NCBI GenBank assembly: GCA_965248635.1
Contig: OZ252114.1
Location: forward strand, 806,001 to 870,000
DNA: 64,000 nucleotides
Reading direction: 5' to 3'
Origin: CBDAPI01 sp965248635
Lineage (GTDB): Bacteria; Acidobacteriota; UBA6911; RPQK01; CBDAPI01
Shown: in pieces, positions 8,935 to 18,058 of the stretch
How the letters are laid out: every line of letters starts with the position of its first letter
How positions within the stretch are numbered: position 1 is the first letter of the stretch
Made by a program: the position numbers and the translations under genes
Notes under the pieces: generated by a model
What the model saw: the letters and a program-made list of their open reading frames with translations, nothing else
Told to the model about the DNA's origin: nothing
Databases searched by the model: none

Positions 8935-9558
8935 GTGAAGCTAATCATCTTTGGATCAACAGGCAGCATAGGCCGTCAGCTTGTCACGCAAGCCCTTGAG
9001 CAGGGACACACTGTCACCGCATTCGCACGCGATGCCACGAAGGTTGACATCAAGCACAGCAATCTGCAGGTCGCTCAGGGCGATGTAATGGATCCTGTGT
9101 CGGTGGAGAGAGCGATACAAGGCCACGAAGTGGTACTGTGTTCGCTCGGGGCGGGCAGGAAAGGTACGGTCCGGTCAGAGGGAACACGAAACATCATCCG
9201 CGCGATGGAGAAAGCGGACGTCCGACGTTTTGTCTGCCAATCGAGCCTTGGAGTCGGAGATAGTCGGGGCAATCTGAACGTCTTCTGGAAATACATCATG
9301 TTTGGACTCCTCCTGCGTCCAGCGTTCGCCGACCATGTAAGTCAAGAGAACTACGTCAGGCAAAGCCGCCTGGACTGGACAATTGTCCGTCCGGCAGCCT
9401 TCACCGACGGAGAGCATACTGGCCAATACCGGCATGGCTTTCCCGGCACCGACAAGACAACCAAACTCAAGATCTCTCGCGCCGATGTTGCGGACTTTAT
9501 GTTGAAGCAGTTGACGGATGATACGTACCTCCATAAGACGCCGGGGTTATCGTACTGA
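8935..9558 (+). CDS. NAD(P)-binding atypical short-chain reductase (NmrA/BVR-B-like)
   Basis: 207 aa from a GTG at 8935 preceded by GAGG; this start places the Rossmann motif at the very N-terminus (IIFGSTGSIGRQLVTQAL, glycine pattern GxxGxxG). Typical extended/atypical SDR features follow: acidic DVMDPVSVERAI, VLCSLGAGRKG, RFVCQSSLGVGDSRGN, and WTIVRPAAFTDG near residue 150. The C-terminus ISRADVADFMLKQL is the family's end. A cytoplasmic oxidoreductase or NAD(P)H-sensing protein is expected; the substrate is not readable. It follows the frameshifted flavoprotein by about 120 bp and precedes a broken peptidase. Confidence 0.82.
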   Translation: MKLIIFGSTGSIGRQLVTQALEQGHTVTAFARDATKVDIKHSNLQVAQGDVMDPVSVERAIQGHEVVLCSLGAGRKGTVRSEGTRNIIRAMEKADVRRFVCQSSLGVGDSRGNLNVFWKYIMFGLLLRPAFADHVSQENYVRQSRLDWTIVRPAAFTDGEHTGQYRHGFPGTDKTTKLKISRADVADFMLKQLTDDTYLHKTPGLSY

Positions 9559-9563
9559 ATGAA

Positions 9564-10265
9564 ATGTTGCAACGCGCTACGACGCTGCCCGATAAGTCGC
9601 GGCAGCTAACTCCATTGGTGCGCCCCGCACTCAAGAGCATGGGGGGTGGTGAAGTTTCCATGGGTCTGGGGGTGAAAGGGATTGTTTACTTCGAACTGGA
9701 AGCCAGAGGCGGGCCCTGGGGTGGGCCGGCCCAGGCAGAGATCCATGGATCCTACAAGAGCATTGTGGACGCACCGGTTCTGCGCCTCGCCCAGGCCCAG
9801 GCCTCCTTAACGACTCCTGACGGGAATACCATCCTGATTCCCGGCTACTACGAGGATGTTCGTCCTCCCTCCGAGGAGGAGTGGAAGCTCCTGAACGGAG
9901 CCGTCGCCGCGTGAAACGAGGAAGACCTGAAGCAACTCCTAAGCGTGGAACAATGGATCGACGATCTCTCAGGAAGGAAAGCCCTGATCCGCCACCTCTA
10001 CGATGTCACGCTGAATGTTGACGGGATCTGGGGCGGCTATACGCAGGAAGGCGTGAAAACGATCCTGCCTCACAAGGCCACAGCAAAAGTCGACTCGCGC
10101 TTACCCCTCGACGTGGATCCGGATCGACAGCTGGAAAGGATTCGCAGACATTTGGACGACCGGGGCTTCGAAGAGATCGTGGTCCGCAAGCTGGAAGGAT
10201 ACCCGGCTATGTTGATTTTCTCTATGCAGTGTCCGAGAGAGTGGACGGACCAAGATGAGAGGTGA
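9564..10265 (+). pseudogene. M20-family peptidase, broken
   Basis: A fragment of an ArgE/DapE-type zinc peptidase containing the dimerisation domain: GLKG-like GLGVKGIVYFELEARGG, EIHGSYKSIVDAPVLRL, then PDGNTILIPGYYEDV. An in-frame TGA at 9912-9914 interrupts it. The same frame continues with LNVDGIWGGYTQEGVKTILP and KATAKVDSRLPLDVDPD, both typical of the family. The N-terminal metal-binding catalytic half is absent and the C-terminal metal site is lost after EGYPA. It is therefore a multiply damaged relic. Confidence 0.85.
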
Positions 10266-10371
10266 GGGGCACTAGCCTCAGCACTGAGGGTGGCAATGGC
10301 CGATGTGGTGCAGGGAGAGCGGAAACGGTCCCAACCCGGTCCGAACCTCAACCGAAACGCGCTGTTGGCTG

Positions 10372-10920
10372 CTATTCGTTGAATCGAATCGAGGTCAGAA
10401 TCAGCCTGGCTATGTCCTTCAACTCAGGGTCCTTGTAACAGACTCGGAAGTATAGCTTCGTTTCACCGGCCTTTCCCTCTCCAGTACCGAGCACGTCCGG
10501 AAAGTAGGCCGCATAGACAAAAGGATGGCTCTCCGGATGATCGTTGTCGGCATAGGATCCAAGTCGAGCAAGCTTTCCATTGACACTGATTTCTTCTACT
10601 TGGAAGGTACCCTGAGAAGCTCGGCCCAGATGTCCTTCGAAGGAGTTGTCCGAGTACCAGCCATAGTCGAAGGTTATGTAGAACACCTGGCTCTCAAATC
10701 GGCCCACGAACGAGTCTTCACCCTGCTCGGGCACGTTTCTAAGGTCGTGGGGACCAGCAAAGGAAAAAACTCTGTTCCTCAGTACCACCCACCCATCGGG
10801 GATTGTCCTGCAGGCGACTTCGGTGCTGCAGGTGACAACACACGCTACCGCTAGAGCTACAAATGCAAAGCGAGCTTTGTGGGTTGCCCAAGGACCCGAT
10901 CGATTCGGTGTTGCCTTCAT
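10372..10920 (-). CDS. Membrane-anchored or secreted protein of unknown function
   Basis: 182 aa from ATG 10920, chosen for the AAGGTG upstream; the longer frame to 11001 overlaps the preceding gene. A hydrophobic segment (FAFVALAVACVVTCST) lies at about residues 18-34 and may be a signal peptide or lipoprotein-like anchor. The rest is a beta-rich domain (GWVVLRNRVFSFAGP, FYITFDYGWYSDNSFEGHLG, KLYFRVCYKDPELKDIARLI). It resembles small periplasmic proteins, but no family is recognised. It lies 31 bp after the truncated cupin and is probably cotranscribed with it. Confidence 0.6.
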   Translation of the reverse strand: MKATPNRSGPWATHKARFAFVALAVACVVTCSTEVACRTIPDGWVVLRNRVFSFAGPHDLRNVPEQGEDSFVGRFESQVFYITFDYGWYSDNSFEGHLGRASQGTFQVEEISVNGKLARLGSYADNDHPESHPFVYAAYFPDVLGTGEGKAGETKLYFRVCYKDPELKDIARLILTSIRFNE

Positions 10921-10951
10921 CTTGACACCTTCAAGGCAGCTAACGATTTGA

Positions 10952-11338
10952 TTATCGTGGTTTCCGGATAATAAGCCCAGCAGATTGCGGGTCAAGTCCA
11001 ATCACCTTCTGCTTGTCACCCATTGTCGCTGTGCCTTGGCCTGAAACGACATAGAACAGCTCATCGCCCTGGTCGTGAATGTGAAGATTCGTTGCCCCGC
11101 CTCTCTGAAAGGTTTGTTCAACCAGAATAGAGCCCGTGGTGCCGGTCTCGGGCGATGCCTTGACTACGAGGCCGTACAGCAGCGGTTCACCCTCTCCCGC
11201 CTTGAGAATGAATCCCTCAGCTGTTCCCTCAGTAACCGATGGTGACATAGACTCCAACTCGCGAACAGCCTGCGCCGAAGGCTCTTCAGTACACGCGGCA
11301 ACTCCAATCAAAACGACCGCACATATCAACCGTCGCAT
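10952..11338 (-). CDS. Cupin-domain lipoprotein, C-terminally truncated
   Basis: 128 aa from ATG 11338, which has GGAGA at good spacing. The N-terminus is a lipoprotein signal with lipobox GVAAC (Cys16). The cupin domain begins with GTTGSILVEQTFQRGG and has the first metal motif (HIHDQGDELFYVVSGQG: two His and a Glu). The second cupin motif (PxG...H...N) is missing; the frame stops soon after MGDKQKVIGLDPQ. It is either truncated or an unusually short half-cupin. It shares its direction and region with the DUF427 gene upstream. Confidence 0.6.
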   Translation of the reverse strand: MRRLICAVVLIGVAACTEEPSAQAVRELESMSPSVTEGTAEGFILKAGEGEPLLYGLVVKASPETGTTGSILVEQTFQRGGATNLHIHDQGDELFYVVSGQGTATMGDKQKVIGLDPQSAGLIIRKPR

Positions 11339-11433
11339 CGAGCGTCTCCTTTCCAAAGCAATGGCGGCTCGGACAGCCGTTCGTTGGTCCGTAGGGAAGG
11401 ATCCGGCCCTTGAGTGAGAGTCAACAAGACGGC

Positions 11434-11721
11434 CTACTCTCCTGGTTGCAGATCGATCCCACGCCAAAAGGCGACGTGGCACTTTATCTCTACCGCAGCC
11501 TCTTTGGGCTCCGGATAGTACCAGGCTGCGTCCCGATTCTCCCTCTCCCCGACTACGACATGGTGGTAGGACGCAGTACCTTTCCAGGGGCAGACCGTAG
11601 TGGTTGAGCTGGGCTTGAGATACTCCTCTCGCACAGATTCCGGAGGGAAGTAGTGATTGCCTTCTACCACGACGGTGCTGTTGCTTTCCGCGATAACGTT
11701 ACCTTGCCATACTGCTTTCAT
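11434..11721 (-). CDS. DUF427 domain protein
   Basis: 95 aa, the full usual length of the family. Diagnostic stretches are VVVEGNHYFPPESV, CPWKGTASYHHVVV and AAWYYPEPKEAA, ending VAFWRGI. DUF427 proteins are small cytoplasmic beta proteins of unknown biochemical role, often near oxidoreductases or cupins. It lies 95 bp upstream of the cupin lipoprotein on the same strand. Confidence 0.92.
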   Translation of the reverse strand: MKAVWQGNVIAESNSTVVVEGNHYFPPESVREEYLKPSSTTTVCPWKGTASYHHVVVGERENRDAAWYYPEPKEAAVEIKCHVAFWRGIDLQPGE

Positions 11722-12177
11722 AACCAGTCTCCTGGTCAGTATCGTAGCCCGATCATTGGGGCTAAGGCCAGGCCGGGATGAGGCTGAAGGATCGCCGAAG
11801 AGCTTGTAGGGGTGGTGTGCGGACCTCCCGTTTCACCCGGCCACTCCATTCGCCAGCCTCAGCGCGTCACGGTTATATACCCAGAACCGAAGGTGACAGC
11901 ATGGAAAGTATCCAGCCCCGGTACGTGGTTAAGACGCCAACCGTTCTGCGGTAAGCATGACCACACATGAGCCAACATATGTGCGATCACCGCTGACTGC
12001 CGGCTCAAGGCCTGAACCCCTGCTCAGGGTGCGAAATAAGCGAATTATGCGAAGAAACTCCTGGGATACGGGCGCTCCGAGACGGCTCGCCTGATCCCAG
12101 CAGTATCAGCGGTTTGAGGTTGGATCAGCCTGACTCCGATCGGGGGTCACTGGGATAAAGTCGGCATCCAGGCAGTA
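11722..12177. other. Intergenic stretch without supportable gene
   Basis: 456 bp with no convincing reading frame. It has an imperfect inverted pair CTGGGAT...ATCCCAG near 12060-12105. The part next to 12178 (CGGGGGTCACTGGGATAAAG) may be the outer end of a mobile element, but no mate was found. Confidence 0.3.
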
Positions 12178-12457
12178 TCACCTGCGTTTGCCAGATGCCT
12201 CTAGAAGCACTGGCAACGCAGTGACGTGGCATTTCCCGTCGCCGGTGACCTTGATTCGCACCTTTTTCTCATGAACGGGCTTATCCTCAACCGGTTCAAA
12301 GCCGATGAGATAGTAGCTCTTCAGCGCCGTCCTTATGGAATCGATCTGCTCCAGCGTTTGCCACAGGGGGAACTGCAGGCCACCCGTCTCCTCAACACTC
12401 TTGTTCTGCATGGAACCGGTTTTAGCATCGCATTGACTACCGGCACGTGATCCATTC
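12178..12457 (-). pseudogene. C-terminal remnant resembling VWFA-related protein
   Basis: The tail of the minus-strand frame reads SVEETGGLQFPLWQTLEQ, then IRTALKSYYLIGFEPV and a strand-rich end (KVRIKVTGDGKCHVTALPV). The 'ETGG ... ALKSYYLIGF ... RIKV' pattern is that of the C-terminus of the VWFA-related family common in acidobacteria. It is joined in frame to a truncated IstA at about 12458, so the continuous frame is a chimera produced by insertion or deletion. Confidence 0.5.
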
Positions 12458-12981
12458 CCTGGTGCGCAAACCAGGGGCGTGGTCGCTTCCCAGTTCGAGT
12501 AGGCCAACACAAAGTGGTACAGCAGATGGGGAAACGGCTGACCCTGGATCGTCACTCCCAGACGCCCCATAAAGGTAAAGTCCGATTGTGCTTGATGTCC
12601 CGGCCTATACTTCTGCGGGAACATCACCTCCTTCGCTTCTCCGTGTTCTACCTTCCACTGCTTGATCCTCCGCTGCAGTGTTCTCAACTGGCCTTGCTGG
12701 AAGGCCCCTTCCTGCTGACGGCACAAATACTCGAACACCGCTGTCGCCTCCACCGTCGGCGATCGCTTCAGGATCTCTTCCACTTCCGGCCATACCGACT
12801 CGAACGGATCCGATCGAGTTCTCCAATACCGCTCCGGCTGACACTGGCTCGGCAGCTTTCCCGACTTCAGGTACTTCCGAGCCGTCTTTCGCGACAGCCC
12901 CGCTCTCGCCGCCGCCATCGTTAGCGTCTTCTCGTTCTTTCGCAACTTCACTAACCTCCGCACTTGCTGATCCTTAACCAT
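12458..12981 (-). pseudogene. istA: IS21-family transposase IstA, truncated
   Basis: The start at 12981 opens MVKDQQVRRLVKLRKNEKTL, followed by a helix-turn-helix (AAARAGLSRKTARKYL). The segment up to HQAQSDFTFMGRLGVTIQG and HLLYHFVLAYSNWEAT is the beginning of the IS21 integrase-like catalytic core, with the first Asp in SDF. The protein then leaves the family at about residue 175, so most of the DDE core and all of istB are gone. It cannot transpose by itself. Confidence 0.85.
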
Positions 12982-13011
12982 GCCTTCATGGTCAGGATCA
13001 GCCCTGAAAAA

Positions 13012-13055
13012 GCGGGGAATTCTATTTGTCGTCGCGGGGAATTCTACCTGTCGCC
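13012..13055. repeat. Tandem 22-bp terminal repeats of the IS21-like element
   Basis: Two direct copies of 22 bp: 13012-13033 begins GCGGGGAATTCTATTTGTCG and 13034-13055 begins GCGGGGAATTCTACCTGTCG, with three differences over the 22 bp. They lie immediately upstream of the truncated istA. IS21 elements are known to carry multiple repeated transposase-binding sequences at their ends, so this is the likely left end of that element. Confidence 0.6.
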
Positions 13056-13475
13056 AATCACCTCGGTCATCCATCTCAAGCGGTCAATCCGAGACAACAT
13101 CTCGGCCCATACCTCCTTGCTGACCGCGACTTCCGCCATCTGAAACGTCACGATCCGACTATGGTGAACCACCTTCGCTCCGATCTTGATCAACTTGGCC
13201 AATAGGGTGCGAAGGGACCAGTGTTTGATTCTTCTGGGAAGGACCAGACGTCGCAGAAAATTGCCCAGGTTGTAGGCCAAGACAAACAGACCCAACCTCA
13301 CCTGATTCGAGACAAAATGTTGGCAGGACAACCGCGTCCAGTTCAAGGCATACTTGCCTTCCTTGATCCACTGCTCGGCCGTGCCGCGACCGTTGTAAAA
13401 GTGATCGGGGTGAGTGGCACGGTCCAGGTCGGTCAGCCCGAGTTGGAAAACGATGAAAAGGATGGATAAAAGGCG
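13044..13475 (-). pseudogene. IS1380-family transposase, C-terminal fragment
   Basis: The frame has no start. From about 13475 it reads TDLDRATHPDHFYNGRGTAE, then QWIKEGKYALNWTRLSC and VRLGLFVLAYNLGNFLRRL, ending at 13044. NGRGTAEQWIKEGK (with the last catalytic Glu) and the YNLGNFLRRL helix are diagnostic of IS1380 transposases. The N-terminal DDE half is missing. Its end abuts the IS21 terminal repeats, so one element probably inserted into or deleted the other. Confidence 0.82.
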
Positions 13476-13480
13476 TGAGA

Positions 13481-13879
<399 letters not shown>

Positions 13880-13905
13880 ACCGGGCGGGAAAGAGAACAG
13901 CTTAG

Positions 13906-15801
13906 CTAATTGACCGAGAACTGGTCCAGCAGTTCCTGGTTGATTCTAATCTCTTCGTTCTCGCGCAGTTGATCGATGACGTTCTTGATATAGCCGTTGA
14001 AGAAGTTGCCCCGAGCCGTACTCGTCAACGTATCCTCGATCTGGGGTTTGCGCAGTTCGAAGGACGCGTCGTCCAGTTCGCTCTTCTCTCCAACCTCGAA
14101 GACAACGAGCTTGCCTGCGATTCGAATCGGTGAACTGATGTCACCTACCTGCATCCACTCGATCCTCTGATGCATTAATGGTGAGAACTGTACGACGTCA
14201 TCAACCGTCTCACCGTTCTTGAAGAAATTGGTCGTAGTGACTGGCAGATCCTGCTCCGTGGCAACCTCTTCCAGCGAGCTCTTGCGCGCCGCTTCGAAAA
14301 AGCCCTCAGCGCTATTGCGGTTCAGCTCTTGCCGTTTCTGTTCGATGTAATCTTCTTCAACCCGGCTTTTGACTTCTTCGAAATCGGGAATCTGAGAGGC
14401 CTGGATCTCAGCGACCTGGGGTACCAGATAGCCGGCCGGCGTCAGGTAAGGCTGTGCAAAGAAATCATCCTGGCTCAAGTTGAAAGCTTGCATATTGAAG
14501 TCACTTCGGATTCGCGGGCTCTTTACGGTTTCACTTCTGGGGAAAAACTCGGTAGTTTTGATCTCCAGGCCTTCTTCTCCGGCAACATCTTCCCAACTGG
14601 CCGGTTCCTTGAGTCGAGTCATGATCTTCTGCGCTCGGCTCAGAGCTGCGTCTTTGGACGCTTCTTCGCGAAGCTGGTTTTCCGCGGGTGTCCGTCGGAG
14701 CTCCTCCATTGTGCCGGGCTTAGAGGTGACGTTGATAATGTGGTACCCGAATGCAGTCTTTACGATCTCGCTGATCTCACCTTGTTCCAGATCGAAGGCC
14801 GCCTTGTCGAAATCTTTGTCCTGGATACCGCGGGGAAAGAAGCCCATGTCCCCACCCCGAGCGGCACTGTCGTCCTCGGAATGTCGCCGGGCCAGTTCCT
14901 CGAAACTGGCACCTCCCTTGAGCTGGCGCAGAACTCGATTGGCCAGCGCGAGCTGCTCCGGATCATCCTGATTCGGCCTGGTTTTGAAGTAGATCTGACT
15001 GGCCCGGATCCGCTCCAGATCGTCAAGGCTCTCCATACGTTCACTGATTTGAGCCTCGCTCAGCTCTATCTCATCGGGCTCGAGTAGAATCTCGAAGTAT
15101 TGGATCCGACGTTGTTCCGCACCTTTGTAGGTGTCGGGATTCTCAGTGAAAAACTCCTGAAGCTCTTCCTGATTGGGTTCCAGACTGAGGGTAGCGGGAT
15201 CGAAAAGAACGTATCGAATTCTGGTTTGTTGCTCCTGCTTTGCAAACTCCCTGCGTAGATCATTGGGCGCCGCGCCGAGACCCGCTGTGAGCAGCATCTG
15301 AAGTTTGTCCCGCAGAATCTCCCGGCGAATGTTGTTTTCCCATTCCGTCATGCTCAGGCCGTTGGCACGGAGAACCTCCTGATAGCGCTCCTTCCCGATG
15401 AAGTTGCCCTGCTCGTCCTTGAAGACGGGAATACTCAGAACCCTCTCGGAGATTTCGGGGTTGGTGGCTTCGAGACCCAGGCTGCGGGCGTGAAGCGCGA
15501 GGGAGTGTTCCGTGATCAGAGAGTTCAGTGCCTGTGCGGGAAGATTCATCTGGGGAGCAAACTGCTCGAACTGTTCACCCAGTTGCTGACGATAGATCTC
15601 GACCAATTGGCTGTATTGTCGGCGAAATTCCTGCACGCCAATTTTCAGTTCGCCGACGCGGGCAATTTCGTTGACAAGCAGTCCGGTTGCCCCGGTCGGG
15701 GCGTCCACGAACAAAAGAACCATGCCGGCCCCAAGAACCACGATCAGGAGCCACAGGATCCATTTCAGAGATTCGCGCTTCTCGCGAAAAACTTTCAGCA
15801 T
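13906..15801 (-). CDS. ppiD: Periplasmic peptidyl-prolyl isomerase/chaperone, PpiD/SurA type
   Basis: 631 aa, the usual PpiD length. An N-terminal membrane anchor (ILWLLIVVLGAGMVLLFV, residues 15-32) is followed by a SurA-N-like helical region (about 40-200). A parvulin/PpiC domain lies at about 265-370 (ASQIYFKTRP, GASFEELARRHSEDDSAARG, GGDMGFFPRG, FGYHIINV). A second helical region and a C-terminal domain (VGDISSPIRIAGKLVVFEV) complete it. It assists folding of exported proteins at the inner membrane. The ATG at 15801 places the anchor correctly. tRNA-Ala follows immediately. Confidence 0.93.
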   Translation of the reverse strand: MLKVFREKRESLKWILWLLIVVLGAGMVLLFVDAPTGATGLLVNEIARVGELKIGVQEFRRQYSQLVEIYRQQLGEQFEQFAPQMNLPAQALNSLITEHSLALHARSLGLEATNPEISERVLSIPVFKDEQGNFIGKERYQEVLRANGLSMTEWENNIRREILRDKLQMLLTAGLGAAPNDLRREFAKQEQQTRIRYVLFDPATLSLEPNQEELQEFFTENPDTYKGAEQRRIQYFEILLEPDEIELSEAQISERMESLDDLERIRASQIYFKTRPNQDDPEQLALANRVLRQLKGGASFEELARRHSEDDSAARGGDMGFFPRGIQDKDFDKAAFDLEQGEISEIVKTAFGYHIINVTSKPGTMEELRRTPAENQLREEASKDAALSRAQKIMTRLKEPASWEDVAGEEGLEIKTTEFFPRSETVKSPRIRSDFNMQAFNLSQDDFFAQPYLTPAGYLVPQVAEIQASQIPDFEEVKSRVEEDYIEQKRQELNRNSAEGFFEAARKSSLEEVATEQDLPVTTTNFFKNGETVDDVVQFSPLMHQRIEWMQVGDISSPIRIAGKLVVFEVGEKSELDDASFELRKPQIEDTLTSTARGNFFNGYIKNVIDQLRENEEIRINQELLDQFSVN

Positions 15802-16157
15802 CAGCTACTCCAGCGAAACAAGAAATTATAGCATAGCAACCGTCGCCGGCATCCCGGCTGGCATGACCTGAAAGGGCGCTGGTGGCGTGGGGCCGCCAAA
15901 CCTCTCAGAAGCAGGCAAGGATGTTGCGAACTCCTTGAACTGCTTAGGTGTTTTGTCAATAATAGGGCCTCCGGGCGCAAGCTATGGGGTAGGTTCCAGG
16001 CGTTTCCCGAGGGGAGGCTCCGATCTGACTTTCCCGAGCTGAGGGATGCCTGGGAAGGCCTCGTCCTTTCTCTCGGCAGACCCGCTTTTGAAACAATCTT
16101 GGTGACCATTGATGAAACTCTCTAGTTTCGAGGCTGAGGAGAGCTTGTAGAGACGAG
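15802..16157. other. Divergent intergenic region between ppiD and mreB
   Basis: 356 bp separating two divergently transcribed units, so promoters for both should lie here. No promoter with good spacing could be picked with confidence, and no gene is supported. Confidence 0.4.
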
Positions 16158-17183
16158 ATGAATATCCGCGCACTCTTCGGGTACTTTTCCAACGACCTGG
16201 CCATCGACCTGGGAACGGCGAACACCCTGGTCTACGCCAGGGGACGGGGGATCGTCGTCGATGAACCGTCCATTGTGGCCATCAACAAGAAGACCAACAA
16301 GGTGGCTGCGGTCGGTACCGAAGCCAAAGAGATGCTGGGCCGGACGCCGGGAAACATCGTCGCCATCAAACCGATGAAGGATGGCGTCATTGCCGACTTC
16401 GACGTGACCGAAGAAATGTTGAAGTACTTCATCCGCAAGGCCCACAATCGAAACCATCTTCTCAGTCCGCGCATTGTCATCTGCATTCCCTCCGAGATCA
16501 CACAGGTGGAGAAGCGGGCCGTTCGAGAATCGGCCCTTCGGGCCAAGGCCAGCGAAGTCTTTCTGGTAGAAGAGGCCATGGCCGCGGCCATCGGAGCCGG
16601 TCTTCCAATTACCGAACCGTCCGGGAACATGATCGTTGACATCGGGGGCGGAACCACGGACATCGCTGTCATCAGCTTGTCAGGGATTGTTTACAGCTGC
16701 TCGGTGCGGGTGGCAGGTAACGAGATGGACGAGTCCATCATCCAGTACATCAAGCGCAAACACAATCTGCTCATCGGCGAGCGTACGGCGGAGAAAATCA
16801 AGATCAACATTGGCTCGGCGGCTCCCCTGGAGCAGCCCATGACGATGGAAATCAAGGGGCGGGATCTGATCGAGGGGATTCCGAAGACCATCGAGATCAC
16901 TGATGACGAGATCCGCGAAGCACTCTCCGACGGTATTGCCATCGTAGTCAACGCTATCCGGGTGGCGCTGGAGCGGACTCCTCCCGAGTTGTCCGCCGAC
17001 ATTGTCGACAACGGGATCGTTCTCACAGGCGGCGGAGCTCTCCTCAAGAACCTGGACCTTCGGCTCAAGGCGGAAACCGGAGTGCCCGTTTACCTGGCTG
17101 AAGACCCGCTTTCTTCGGTGGTGCTGGGAACCGGCACGATGCTCCAGGAAATGTCTCTCCTCAGACAAATCAGTCTCGAATGA
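16158..17183 (+). CDS. mreB: Rod-shape actin homologue MreB
   Basis: 341 aa. Actin/Hsp70-fold ATPase that organises lateral cell-wall synthesis at the inner membrane. Phosphate-1 motif IDLGTANTLV (Asp17) and phosphate-2 DIGGGTTDIAV (Asp161) are present, as is the adenosine loop LTGGGALL. The N-terminal amphipathic helix (NIRALFGYFSN) suits membrane binding. First gene of mreB-mreC-mreD-mrdA-rodA; mreC starts inside its last codons (ATGA overlap at 17180). Confidence 0.98.
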   Translation: MNIRALFGYFSNDLAIDLGTANTLVYARGRGIVVDEPSIVAINKKTNKVAAVGTEAKEMLGRTPGNIVAIKPMKDGVIADFDVTEEMLKYFIRKAHNRNHLLSPRIVICIPSEITQVEKRAVRESALRAKASEVFLVEEAMAAAIGAGLPITEPSGNMIVDIGGGTTDIAVISLSGIVYSCSVRVAGNEMDESIIQYIKRKHNLLIGERTAEKIKINIGSAAPLEQPMTMEIKGRDLIEGIPKTIEITDDEIREALSDGIAIVVNAIRVALERTPPELSADIVDNGIVLTGGGALLKNLDLRLKAETGVPVYLAEDPLSSVVLGTGTMLQEMSLLRQISLE

Positions 17184-18058
17184 TCACGTCTCTCAAGACA
17201 AGACCGATCCTGTTTCTCATCCTGCTGCTGCTCGCAAACCTGCTCCTCCTCTCCGTCCAGGCCAGGGACGAGACCGGTCAGGTACTGCTGCGCTCCTGGG
17301 GAGTTGCTGCTCGAACTCCCTTCGGTGGCGCCATCCAGTTCTTGAAGTCGCTTTTCGTGAACGGACTCGACAGCTATGTTCTGCTGGTCGGAACTGAAGA
17401 AGAGAACCAGAGCCTGCGAGCAGAGAATGAACAACTCAAGCTCGAAGCACAGCGACTGCGGGCCCTGGTGGGAGCTGCGCTTCGAACCCGGGACTTTGAT
17501 CGAATTTACGAACGGCATCAACTCGAGACAATCGCCGCCACGATCACTCAGAGAAGTGCCCCCTTCCTGGCCACCTCGTTTCAGGTAAACGCGGGCCGGG
17601 CTCATGGAGTCGTTGCAAATACGGCGGTGATCAGGCCGGAAGGTATCGTGGGAAGAGTCCAGGCACTGACTCGCTGGAGCTCTGAAGTCCAGCCCATTAC
17701 TCAGCCGCAAGCCGGTGCCGGTGCTTTGCTCGCTGAGTCGCGGACTCACGGCGTCGTCCGGGGACAGGGTAGTGAGCTCGTGCGTCTCGACTACATCCCA
17801 ATCTCGGTACCAGTTGAGGTGGGGGAAATGGTCTACACCTCGGGAACCGACAAGATCTATCCGACAGGGCTGCCCATCGGGAAGGTTGTCTCGGTGACCG
17901 AGGGGAATCTGGTCCACAAGCACATCCTGGTGCGACCCTCCGTCAATCTATCCAGTACTGAAGAGGTGCTCATGGTCACCACCCCGGTCCCTGACAGCGG
18001 CCCCGAATCAGCTGAGGAGAAGCGGCTGGCGGTTTCCGAGAATGGAACGAGCCCTTGA
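17180..18058 (+). CDS. mreC: Rod-shape protein MreC
   Basis: 292 aa. A single N-terminal membrane helix (PILFLILLLLANLLLLSV) is followed by a coiled coil (about 68-100, EENQSLRAENEQLKLEAQRL) and the periplasmic double beta-barrel domain (FLATSFQVNAGRAHGV, GIVGRVQALTRWSSEVQPIT, LDYIPISVPVEVGEMVYTSG). MreC links MreB to PBP2 and RodA. It overlaps mreB by 4 bp and mreD by 4 bp, indicating translational coupling. Confidence 0.96.
   Translation: MITSLKTRPILFLILLLLANLLLLSVQARDETGQVLLRSWGVAARTPFGGAIQFLKSLFVNGLDSYVLLVGTEEENQSLRAENEQLKLEAQRLRALVGAALRTRDFDRIYERHQLETIAATITQRSAPFLATSFQVNAGRAHGVVANTAVIRPEGIVGRVQALTRWSSEVQPITQPQAGAGALLAESRTHGVVRGQGSELVRLDYIPISVPVEVGEMVYTSGTDKIYPTGLPIGKVVSVTEGNLVHKHILVRPSVNLSSTEEVLMVTTPVPDSGPESAEEKRLAVSENGTSP

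Noticed and set aside
17090..17923. 277-codon minus-strand frame across mreC
   Set aside because: Shadow of mreC; composition lacks protein character.
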